A stretch of 64,000 bases of DNA from Nocardia otitidiscaviarum NBRC 14405 (lineage in GTDB: Bacteria > Actinomycetota > Actinomycetes > Mycobacteriales > Mycobacteriaceae), in the NCBI RefSeq assembly GCF_000308635.1, contig NZ_BAGD01000039.1:31783-95782 (forward strand). The letters are read 5' to 3'. Made by a program: the position numbers and the translations under genes. A model generated the notes under the pieces. The model was not told where the DNA came from. It saw nothing but the letters and a program-made list of their open reading frames with translations, and did not search any database. Shown one piece after another: positions 43,416-50,758 of the stretch (position 1 is its first letter; each line of letters starts with the position of its first letter).

Positions 43416-43596
43416 GGGTATCGCCTCCTCGAAGCACCGGTACACCGGGTCGCCGGGGGATTGTGTCCCGGTGGGCGAAGGTGTACGTGTCCTGTATCAC
43501 ACAGCTTCCTCGCTGGGGCGAACTGCGCAAGCCGACGCGCGGCAACTGTGCAGAATGCTCGGTAGATCGGGCTGGGCTCATGGCAAACTGATTCCT
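43416..43596. promoter_or_regulatory. Divergent control region of bkd operon and Lrp gene
   Basis: The gap contains GTGT-CCTGTATC-ACAC near 43488-43503 as a weak dyad and CAAACT (43584-43589) 7 bases before the Lrp-gene ATG as a leaderless -10. The dyad overlaps the likely bkdA promoter area and is a candidate Lrp site. Confidence 0.35.
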
Positions 43597-44115
43597 ATGT
43601 CCAGTAGGGAGCCGGTGGGCGGGGCTATCGACGCCACCGATGCGCGCATGTTGCTGGAGCTGGTCGCCAACCCGCGCGCGACCGGTGTCGAACTGGCGGC
43701 GCGGCTGGGCCTGTCCCGCAATACCGTGCAGGCCAGACTGGCTCGCTGGGAGGCGGCCGGGCTGCTGGCCAGCGTCGAGCGGCGGGTGGACCCGCGGGCG
43801 CTGGGCTACCCGCTGGCGGCCTTCGTCGCGGTGGTGGTCGATCAGCATCGGCTCGATGCGGTGGTGGCCGAACTCGCCGAGATCCCCGAGGTCACCGAGG
43901 TGTGCGGGATGACCGGGCCGACCGACCTGACCGTGCGGGTGGTGGCGCGCGACGCCGACGACCTGTACCGCATCACCGGGCAGATCCTGAAGATCCCGGG
44001 TGTCGAGCGCACCAATATGGCCCTGGTCATGCGGGAACTGGTGGGTCCGCGCACGACCCCGCTGCTGGATCGGCTCGCCGGCGTGAACGGGGTGGCCGCC
44101 CGGGCCGTCGAGTGA
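43597..44115 (+). CDS. Lrp/AsnC-family regulator, probable bkd regulator
   Basis: This 172-residue protein has an N-terminal winged HTH (GVELAARLGLSRNTVQARLA, about residues 28-47) and a RAM domain (LGYPLAAFVAVVV...VCGMTGPTDLTVRVV). It is divergent from bkdA, the typical arrangement of BkdR-like activators that respond to branched-chain amino acids. Regulation of bkdABC is inferred from position only. It is distinct in sequence from lrpA at 4014. Confidence 0.9.
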   Translation: MSSREPVGGAIDATDARMLLELVANPRATGVELAARLGLSRNTVQARLARWEAAGLLASVERRVDPRALGYPLAAFVAVVVDQHRLDAVVAELAEIPEVTEVCGMTGPTDLTVRVVARDADDLYRITGQILKIPGVERTNMALVMRELVGPRTTPLLDRLAGVNGVAARAVE

Positions 44116-44134
44116 GTCCCGGATACCGTGCCTT

Positions 44135-44940
44135 ATGGACGTTTCGGGCAAGGTAGCCATTGTCACGGGTGCGGGTTCGGGGATCGGGGCGGCACTGGCC
44201 GCGACGCTGGTGGCCGCGCACGCGCGGGTGGTGCTGGCGGATATCGACTCCACAGCCGTGCGGGAGGTGGCCGATTCGCTCGGGGCGGCCGCGGTCGCGG
44301 TGGCGGGGGACGTCTCCGACGAGGCGGTGATTCGCGAGCTGATCGACCGGGCCGAGCGTGAATTCGGGCCGGTGGACCTGTATTTCGCGAACGCGGGCAT
44401 TTTCGGCGGACGCGGCCTGGACAGTGCCGAGGCGCAGTGGGAGGCCGCGTTGGATGTCAATGTGCTGGCGCACGTGCGGGCGGCGCGACTGCTGGTGCCG
44501 GGGTGGCTGGAACGGGGCGGCGGCTATTTCGTCTGCACCGCCTCGGCGGCCGGGCTGCTCACCCAGATCGGTTCCGCCCCGTACGCGGTGACCAAACACG
44601 CCGCGGTCGGGTTCGCGGAATGGTTGTCGGTTACCTACGGGGACAGGGGTATCGCGTGAGTTGCGTATGCCCCATGGGTGTGGACACCGCGCTGCTGCGG
44701 GCGGGCGCCGAGAGCGCCGACGCGGCGGCCGCGGCGGAGACGGCGATCCGGGCCGTGGTCACGGCGGGCAAGGTGCTGTCCTCGGACGAGGTGGCCGACG
44801 CGATCCTCGCCGGTGTCGCCGCCGAGAGCTTCCTGATCCTGCCGCATCCCGAGGTGCTCGACATGTACCGGTTCAAGGGCTCCGATTACGACCGCTGGCT
44901 GGCGGGCATGCGGCGCTACCAGCATTCGCTGGAGAGCTGA
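44135..44940 (+). pseudogene. Short-chain dehydrogenase with a frameshift
   Basis: The first frame (44135-44659) gives 174 residues with TGAGSGIG, the NAG motif (FANAGIFGG) and YAVTK, ending in YGDRGIA then TGA. The sequence continues without loss in the -1 frame as VSCVCPMGVDTALLRAGAES to 44940. At 44654-44658 the DNA reads GCGTG where GCGGTG is expected, so one G is missing. Restoring it gives a normal SDR of about 268 residues. The lost part holds the substrate-binding C-terminus, so the short product is probably inactive. A sequencing error is the main alternative. Confidence 0.85.
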
Positions 44941-44957
44941 ACGGCCGCGACCAGCTT

Positions 44958-44973
44958 CTGGATTTCAGTCCAG
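44958..44973. promoter_or_regulatory. Inverted repeat upstream of benE
   Basis: CTGGA-TTTCAG-TCCAG is a perfect 5-bp-arm repeat 42 bp before the benE -10 CAAAAT (45015-45020), which itself sits 6 bases before the ATG. It is a possible operator. Confidence 0.3.
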
Positions 44974-45026
44974 TTTCGGGGGATTGGCTGGAGACCGGCG
45001 GTCCGGTCCGAGGTCAAAATGGCCCG

Positions 45027-46241
45027 ATGAGCAGCACCGAAGTGGAGAACGAGACCACCGTCGCGGCCGCGCCGGGCCGGTCCGTCGGTCTCGGTCAGCC
45101 GATCGGGGCCGGGATCGTCACCGCGCTGGTGGGATTCACGAGTTCGTTCGCGGTGGTGCTGGCGGGCCTCACCGCCGTGGGTGCGACCTCGGCGCAGGCC
45201 GCCTCCGGCCTGATGGCGGTCTGTATCACGCAGGGGCTCGGGATCCTGTTCCTGAGCCGCCGCTACCGGATACCGATCACGCTGGCCTGGTCGACGCCGG
45301 GGGCGGCGCTGCTGGCCAGCACCGGGGCGGTGGCGGGCGGCTGGCCCGCGGCGGTGGGCGCGTTCGTGATCACCGGTGCGCTCATCGTGGTGACCGGATA
45401 CTGGCAGCGGCTCGGCGCGCTCATCGCGGCCATTCCGGTGGAGATCGCCCAGGCCATGCTGGCGGGTGTGCTGTTGCCGCTGTGCCTCGCGCCCATGCGC
45501 GCGCTCACGGTCAGCCCGGCGGTGGTGGCGCCGGTGATCGTGGTGTGGCTGGTGTTGCAGCGCTACGCCGCGCGCTGGGCGGTGCTGGCGGCGTTCGCGG
45601 TGGCGGCGGTCGGCGCGGGGATCGAGATCGCGGTCCGGGGGCGCGGTCTCGAGCTGTCGGCGATGGTGCCCAGGTTCGAACCGACCGTGCCGCACTGGAG
45701 TTGGCAGGCGATGATCGGTCTGGCCGTGCCGCTGTACATCGTCACCATGGCGGCCCAGAACATTCCCGGCACGGCGGTCATGAGTTCGTTCGGGTACCGG
45801 GTGCCGTGGCGACCGGCCATGACCGTGACCGGGCTGGGCACCATGCTGGGCGCGCCCGCGGGCGGGCACGCCATCAATCTCGCCGCCATCAGCGCGGCGC
45901 TGGCGGCGGCGCCCTCCGCCCATCCCGATCCCAAGCGCCGCTGGGTGGCCGCGGCATCGGCCGGAGCCACCTACCTGCTGCTGGCGCTGGTCTCCGCCGC
46001 CCTGGTCGCCCTGGTGGCCGCCGCCCCCGAGGGCGTTCTGGAAACCGTTGCGGCCTTGGCGCTCATCGCCACCTTGGCCGCGGCGCTCACCGCCGCCCTC
46101 GCTCCCGCCGAACACCGCTCCGCCGCCGCCCTGACCTTCCTCGTCGCGGCCTCCGGCATCTCCCTGCTCGGTATCGGCGCGGCCTTCTGGGCGCTGGTTG
46201 CCGGGCTGGTGGTCCGCTGGTTCCTCCGCCCGCCGCTCTGA
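45027..46241 (+). CDS. benE: Benzoate/H+ symporter BenE family transporter
   Basis: This 404-residue protein has about 12 transmembrane helices and BenE-family features such as TLAWSTPGAALLAST near the N-terminal third and APAGGHAINLAAISAA in the later half. BenE imports benzoate with protons. No benzoate catabolic genes (benABCD, catA) are in the window, so the substrate is uncertain. The start is fixed by the -10 spacing (6 bases), indicating a leaderless transcript. Confidence 0.87.
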   Translation: MSSTEVENETTVAAAPGRSVGLGQPIGAGIVTALVGFTSSFAVVLAGLTAVGATSAQAASGLMAVCITQGLGILFLSRRYRIPITLAWSTPGAALLASTGAVAGGWPAAVGAFVITGALIVVTGYWQRLGALIAAIPVEIAQAMLAGVLLPLCLAPMRALTVSPAVVAPVIVVWLVLQRYAARWAVLAAFAVAAVGAGIEIAVRGRGLELSAMVPRFEPTVPHWSWQAMIGLAVPLYIVTMAAQNIPGTAVMSSFGYRVPWRPAMTVTGLGTMLGAPAGGHAINLAAISAALAAAPSAHPDPKRRWVAAASAGATYLLLALVSAALVALVAAAPEGVLETVAALALIATLAAALTAALAPAEHRSAAALTFLVAASGISLLGIGAAFWALVAGLVVRWFLRPPL

Positions 46242-46448
46242 ATGGGACGATGCGACCCGGGCGGCCGCGCGCGGGTAGAGCGGGGCCGCTGTTCGAGTAG
46301 CCCGGCCGTGTGCGTGCGCGGGGGCGCCGCCGGGTGCGTGGGCGGGCCGCCGTGCGAGTGAGGCGGGCGGATGCGCGGGCGGGTCGGGGCTGCGTAGGGT
46401 GGTGGACATTCGCGTGTGCGTGCTGGAATTCTGCGACGAGGAGTGGAC
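46242..46448. other. G-rich gap with GTGCG-like reiterations
   Basis: This 207-bp stretch is dominated by G-runs and loosely repeated GTGCGTG/GCGGGCGG words around 46310-46390, with no open frame showing gene-like composition. The end (46430-46448) contains GAGGAG, the ribosome-binding site of the rhodanese gene. It may form G-quadruplexes; nothing else is seen. Confidence 0.3.
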
Positions 46449-47270
46449 TTGAGCGCGGTACTGATTTCGGCGGAGGAACTGCGGGAATTGTTGTCGCAGG
46501 CGGATTCTCGGTTGCGACTGTTGGACGTGCGCTGGGCGCTGGGGGATCCGGACGGGCCGCAGCACTATCTGGACGGACACATTCCGGGCGCGGTGTTCGT
46601 GGACCTGGAGACCGAACTCGCCGCCCCGCCGTCCCCGGCGCGCGGTCGGCATCCGCTGCCGGAGCTCGCCCAGTTGCAGAAGTGCGCGCGCAGTTGGGGT
46701 GTGCGCACCGGCGACACCGTCATCGCCTACGACGCCACCGGCGGGCTGGCCGCGGCCCGCGCCTGGTGGCTGCTGCGCTGGGCCGGTGTCCCCGATGTCC
46801 GCATTCTCGACGGCGGTCTCCCCGCCTGGGAGCGCGCGGGCGGCACGCTCGCCACGGGTGCCGAACCCGACCCCACCCCCGGCGACGTGGTCCTCACCCC
46901 CGGCCACCTCGCCACCATCGACGCCGACACCGCCGCCGCCTGGCCCGGCCTGCTCCTCGATGCCCGCGCGGGCGAACGCTACCGCGGCGAAACCGAACCC
47001 GTCGACCCCCGCGCAGGCCACATCCCCGGCGCGCACAGCGCCCCCACCGCCGAAAACCTCACCGCCGAAGGGTATTTCAAGCCAGCCGCCGAACTGCGCT
47101 CCCGCTTCACCGCCCTCGGCGACGGCAAGGTGGCGGTCTACTGCGGCTCCGGCGTCACCGCCGCGCACCAGGTAGCCGCCCTCGCCGTGGCCGGCATCGA
47201 CGCCGCCCTCTACCCGGGTTCCTGGTCCCAGTGGTCCAACGACCCGAAACGCCCGGTGGCGACCGCCTGA
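46449..47270 (+). CDS. 3-mercaptopyruvate/thiosulfate sulfurtransferase, tandem rhodanese
   Basis: This 273-residue protein has two rhodanese domains. The second carries the active loop YCGSGVTAAH with an intact Cys at about residue 232, the CGSG[VT] form typical of mercaptopyruvate sulfurtransferases. The first has the inactive YDATGGLAAARAWW loop. TTG at 46449 is chosen because GAGGAG lies 6 bases upstream. It could supply the sulfurtransferase activity lost from the SseA copy at 9945. Confidence 0.9.
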   Translation: MSAVLISAEELRELLSQADSRLRLLDVRWALGDPDGPQHYLDGHIPGAVFVDLETELAAPPSPARGRHPLPELAQLQKCARSWGVRTGDTVIAYDATGGLAAARAWWLLRWAGVPDVRILDGGLPAWERAGGTLATGAEPDPTPGDVVLTPGHLATIDADTAAAWPGLLLDARAGERYRGETEPVDPRAGHIPGAHSAPTAENLTAEGYFKPAAELRSRFTALGDGKVAVYCGSGVTAAHQVAALAVAGIDAALYPGSWSQWSNDPKRPVATA

Positions 47271-47276
47271 CCTGCC

Positions 47277-48050
47277 TCAGGGGCAGCCGGTGGCGACGCG
47301 TCGCAGCACCGCCTGGTCGGCGGTGGTGATGGGTAGGTTGTACTGCCTGGCGGCGGTGAGGTACTTGGCCGCGTAGAAGCAGTGGTTGGCGGCGGCGGGT
47401 GGGAGCCATTCGGCGGGGGTGCTGTCGCCCTTGTCCTGGTTGGTCTTGCCCTCGGTGGCAAGGAGATTGAAGTCGAGGTCGTTGGCGAAGCGGATGCGGC
47501 GGTCCAGCGGCCACCCGTGGGCGCCCATATCCCAGGCGGCGGCCAGCGGGTAGACGTGGTCGATCTGGACGGTACCGGCATCGGCCTTCTCGAAGGTGAG
47601 GCGGCGGCCGGTGTAGGGGTCGTCGAGGATGCCCGAGACCACCACGCAGGTGCTGCCGGGGCGGAATCCGATCTCGGTCAGCTGTCCGGCCAGCACGTTG
47701 TTGCGGGTGTCGCAGCCGTCGTGACCGCCGGGCGCGTCGTGGTCGTCGGTCCACGCCGGGCCGAAGACGCACGCCTGGCCGGTCTTGCAGCCGCGCTCGT
47801 ACCCGCCCGGGCGCGGGCGGGTCGGCAGCACGTGCACGTGGTCGAGCAGTTGCTCGAGCTGCGCGCGCGAAGGACTGCCGGGTGCGGGAGTGGCCCGCGG
47901 GCCGATCGCCGAGCAGCCGCTCAGCGCGATCAGTACCGCGCTCAGCCCGGCGAGCCATCGGCACCGCCGGTCGAGCGTGGCCGTGCCACCGGTCCGCACC
48001 CCCACGGCAGCCGATCGTGCCGTCCGCCGAATCCCGCTCAGAATCCGCAC
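47277..48050 (-). CDS. Exported lipoprotein with HNH nuclease domain (DUF1524)
   Basis: This 257-residue protein has a basic N-terminus, a hydrophobic stretch and a lipobox (LIALSGCSA, Cys-46), so it should be anchored outside the membrane. The C-terminal domain has the His-Asn nuclease motif IDHVYPLAAAWDMGA and NLLATEGKTNQDKGD, plus Cys residues likely in disulfides. Such secreted HNH proteins may degrade extracellular DNA. GTG at 48050 is the longest start; a GTG about 17 codons on would still keep the signal. Confidence 0.85.
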   Translation of the reverse strand: MRILSGIRRTARSAAVGVRTGGTATLDRRCRWLAGLSAVLIALSGCSAIGPRATPAPGSPSRAQLEQLLDHVHVLPTRPRPGGYERGCKTGQACVFGPAWTDDHDAPGGHDGCDTRNNVLAGQLTEIGFRPGSTCVVVSGILDDPYTGRRLTFEKADAGTVQIDHVYPLAAAWDMGAHGWPLDRRIRFANDLDFNLLATEGKTNQDKGDSTPAEWLPPAAANHCFYAAKYLTAARQYNLPITTADQAVLRRVATGCP

Positions 48051-48136
48051 ATCTCACATCTACCCGGGTGCGGAAACGCCACGCGGGTTTTCCAGGACTT
48101 CGCACCGGTTCCGTGTTCTCGCACCGGTTGCGGGGA

Positions 48137-48499
48137 CTACAGCCAGGCCCGCGCCAGCAGATCGTCGGCCGACGTCTCCGACATCTGCGGTGGCATGCGG
48201 GTGGCCGCGATCGTCTCGCAGCGCGCGCCATCGTGCCCGATCAGCCACGATCCGCCGCGGTCCTCGCACTCGGCGATCTTGGCGAAGGTGGTGAGCAGGA
48301 ACTGGATGGCGTCGCGCGGATCGGCCGTGCGGGCCAACCGCTGCGATTCCCCTGGTCGGGACAGATCCAGCCATACCCCCGATTGGCCGTCCAGGCGCAT
48401 CCCCACGATCTTCGTCGTGTCCACGAAGGTGAATTTCCGCCGTTCCCACGGCGTTGTGGGCGTGAAGCTCTGCTCGAGCACTTGGAGCAGAATCGTCAT
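48137..48499 (-). CDS. Hypothetical protein
   Basis: This 120-residue protein starts at ATG 48499, with GGGAGG about 8 bases upstream. It has no signal peptide or membrane helix. MTILLQVLEQSFTPTTPWE and FVDTTKIVGMRLDGQSGVWL suggest a small beta-rich domain. Codon use fits its neighbours. No function is recognised. Confidence 0.55.
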   Translation of the reverse strand: MTILLQVLEQSFTPTTPWERRKFTFVDTTKIVGMRLDGQSGVWLDLSRPGESQRLARTADPRDAIQFLLTTFAKIAECEDRGGSWLIGHDGARCETIAATRMPPQMSETSADDLLARAWL

Positions 48500-48682
48500 C
48501 TTCACGGCCTCCCTCGGTATCGAGTCGTCGCGGCCCTGGCTGGTGCCGCGATGGATTGTTGCCGGTGCGTCCCGCTCGATCGCCGCTGAAGCGCAGCAGC
48601 CACCGTCCACGCGCGGTGACCAGCGGATATCCCAGTATGTTCCAAAATCGCCCGGTTTGGTATCCCCTCGGCGCGCCGGGTT

Positions 48683-48900
48683 TCAGACGAGTTCCAGACC
48701 GCCGTCCACGGGTGATGACCTGGCCGGTGATCCAGCTGGCCGTCGGTTCGCTCACCCGCAGCATCCAGGCCGCGACCTCGGCCGGGACCCCGCGGCGGCG
48801 CAGCGGGATACGGGCGGTCTCCTCCTGCTTGATCGCGGCCACCCGCCCCCACCGGTCGACGGCGGTGTCGACGATAGGGCCGCCGCCTCGCGCGGACCGG
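48683..48900 (-). pseudogene. SDR remnant, internally deleted and frameshifted
   Basis: Read on the minus strand, the fragment DTAVDRWGRV (the end of SDR helix before NNAG) is joined directly to the C-terminal AAIKQEETARIPLRRRGVP...ASWITGQVIT. The NNAG, Ser and YxxxK region is gone. One extra C then shifts the frame, after which VDGGLELV and a stop (48683) complete the usual SDR end. There is no start codon in a proper place. Confidence 0.75.
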
Positions 48901-48914
48901 ATCGGAACCGGCGC

Positions 48915-49577
48915 TCAGCCGAGGATGTGCACGGCGATCAACCCGTCGCCCCGTTCCTCGACGCGAACGCCGGTCAGATCGGCGACGTGCGCGGTCGGGG
49001 CGTGGGCGACCGCGCGCGGTCCGACGCCGACGACCCGCATGCCCGCCGCCTTGCCTGCGGCGATCCCCGCCGCGGAATCCTCGAAGACCAGGCAGTCCCC
49101 GGGCGGAAGGCCCAGTTCGGCGGCCGCCTTCAGGAAGCCCTCGGGATCGGGTTTGCTGACCGTGACCGATTCGGCCGTGATGCGGACGGCCGGTACGGGC
49201 AGCCCGGCCGCACCCATGCGGGCCTCGGTGAGCGCGATGTCCGCCGAGGTGACCAGGGCGTGCGGGAGGTGCGCGACGGCCGCCAGGAAGTCCGGTGCGC
49301 CGGGGACCGGCACCACGCCGTCCACGATGGTGGTCTCCTCCCGCAGCATGCGGGCATTGTCGGCGTGATTGAGCTCCATGGGCCGGTCGGGCAGCAGCGC
49401 GGCCATCGTCGCCCACCCCTGCCGTCCGTGCGCCACCGCCAGCACCTCGTCGATCGGCAGTCCGTGCGCCGCGGCCCAGGTTCCCCACAATCGCTCCACG
49501 ACTGCTTCGGAATTGACGAGGGTGCTGTCCATGTCCAACAGGAGGGCGCGGGCGGTGAGCGTGGCATTGACCGTCAT
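48915..49577 (-). CDS. HAD-family sugar-phosphatase-like hydrolase
   Basis: This 220-residue HAD phosphatase has the nucleophile Asp-15 and acid/base Asp-17 (LLLDMDSTLVNSEAV), the Thr/Ser motif LVTSAD, Lys in SKPDPEGFL, and the acidic FEDSAAGI. It resembles GS1-like/sugar phosphatases that dephosphorylate small sugar phosphates. ATG at 49577 is preceded by a 12-bp palindrome. The open frame upstream belongs to a broken TetR gene and not to this protein. Confidence 0.88.
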   Translation of the reverse strand: MTVNATLTARALLLDMDSTLVNSEAVVERLWGTWAAAHGLPIDEVLAVAHGRQGWATMAALLPDRPMELNHADNARMLREETTIVDGVVPVPGAPDFLAAVAHLPHALVTSADIALTEARMGAAGLPVPAVRITAESVTVSKPDPEGFLKAAAELGLPPGDCLVFEDSAAGIAAGKAAGMRVVGVGPRAVAHAPTAHVADLTGVRVEERGDGLIAVHILG

Positions 49578-49581
49578 GTAC

Positions 49582-49593
49582 TGGTTATAACCA
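49582..49593. promoter_or_regulatory. Palindrome in front of the HAD phosphatase
   Basis: TGGTTATAACCA is perfect and AT-rich and ends 4 bp upstream of the ATG, where a promoter -10 or operator would lie. Confidence 0.4.
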
Positions 49594-49674
49594 CGTGTGC
49601 CCGGCGAGGCAATGTGCTCCGAGTGACGGCCTCCATTGCGGGAGGCGCGGATTCGGTCGACCCGACGCCCTGTC

Positions 49675-50301
49675 TCACCGGACGCGGGCGTGGTCGAGGA
49701 TGTCGGATCGGGCGGCCCGGACGGCATCGCGGTGGGCGGCTTCGGTGGCGGGGTCGTCGCCCAGCGCCAAGTATTCGAGCAGCAGGCCGCGGTGGACGGC
49801 GAGATGCGGGAGGCGAGGGAACGGGCGGTTTCGGGTGGGGTGCCCGCTGTCGCCAGTGCCGCCGCCAAGGGTTTCAGCCATTCGGTGACTACCGGGTCGA
49901 GAAAGCGTCGACGCAGATCGGGGTCTCGGGTCGCGGCCGTGTAGATCTCGAAGAACATGGCGGTCCGGCGGCGGCCCTCCGGGAGGTGTGCCTGCGCCCA
50001 GGCATAGTCGAGCCCTTCGGCGACGACGGTGGCCACGTGCTCGGCGGTCGGGGGCAGGTCCGTGGAGAACTCCCGGATGCGGGAGAGGAGCTGCCGGGAG
50101 ATCGTCAGGTAGTCGTCAAGGGTGCGGTCGACGATCTCGGTGATCAGGGCCTCCCGGCTGCCGAAGTGGTGGAGGAGATTGCGGGTCGAGGTCCCGAGGT
50201 GGTCGGCCAGCGGTCGCAGTGTCAGTCCGAACAGTCCGTGCTCGTCCGCGTAGTCGCGACAGCCGTCGAGTAGTTCGCGCCGTCGCTCGGCGCGGCCGGA
50301 A
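49675..50301 (-). pseudogene. TetR regulator, 5'-truncated and frameshifted
   Basis: The minus strand encodes a TetR-like HTH (LRPLADHLGTSTRNLLHHFG) and core (EHVATVVAEGLDYAWAQAHL, then FLDPVVTEWLKPLAAALATA). Near 49815 the family continuation switches frame to LAVHRGLLLEYLALGDDPAT and ends at 49675. Upstream, the frame meets a TAG just before the N-terminal residues, and no start codon precedes the HTH. It therefore lacks its 5' end and has a frameshift. Confidence 0.75.
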
Positions 50302-50682
50302 CTCGACTACCTCGGCTGGACCGACCCGCGTGCGCCGCGCCGTGCCTACCTGGTCGCCGAACACACCGGACGGCTGATCGGCATCGAGCTGCGGGCTGCG
50401 AATGCCGACGGTGCCCGGCCGCGCACGGGCATGTGCGAGCTGTGCCACGCGGTCCACCGAGTCGGCGGGACGAACCTGTTCACCGCGCGCAAGGCGGGCG
50501 CCGTGGGCAAGGCGGGCAACAGCGTGGGCACCTACGTGTGCGCGGACTTCTGTTGCTCGCTGTATGTGCGAGGCCGCAAACCGCTCGGCGCGAATCAGCC
50601 CGAACAGGCACTGCCCACCGAGGCCCGCATCGAGCACCTCACCAGGCGTCTCGACGGGTTCGTCGCCCGCGTGCTGGGCTGA
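50299..50682 (+). pseudogene. FBP-type zinc-finger protein, 5'-truncated
   Basis: The frame reads ELDYLGWTDPRAPRRAYLVA and continues with the treble-clef CxxC pairs (MCELCH; YVCADFCCSLYVRG) to a stop at 50682, matching the C-terminal part of FBP/EF-G-binding-type proteins. The first ~38 residues of the family are missing. No start codon precedes the match; the first ATG in frame (50431) would give only 83 residues. The break point abuts the truncated 5' end of the TetR remnant. Confidence 0.75.
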
Positions 50683-50758
50683 CCGCCGCCCGATGACCGG
50701 AACCGGAACACCCGAGGCCGGGCGCGGGCTTGTCGGACCCGGCTGATTTGATGGGCGG

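Noticed and set aside
41356..44460. A 1034-codon minus-strand frame containing bkdB with a very long N-terminal extension
   Set aside because: Only the last 327 codons are E1-beta; the upstream part is a shadow of bkdA and the divergent Lrp and SDR genes.
49675..49881. A separate 68-residue protein
   Set aside because: Its sequence LLLEYLALGDDPAT is the C-terminal part of the frameshifted TetR gene.
50431..50682. An 83-residue intact zinc-finger gene
   Set aside because: Homology to FBP-type proteins begins about 44 codons upstream in the same frame without a start codon, so this is the tail of a truncated gene.
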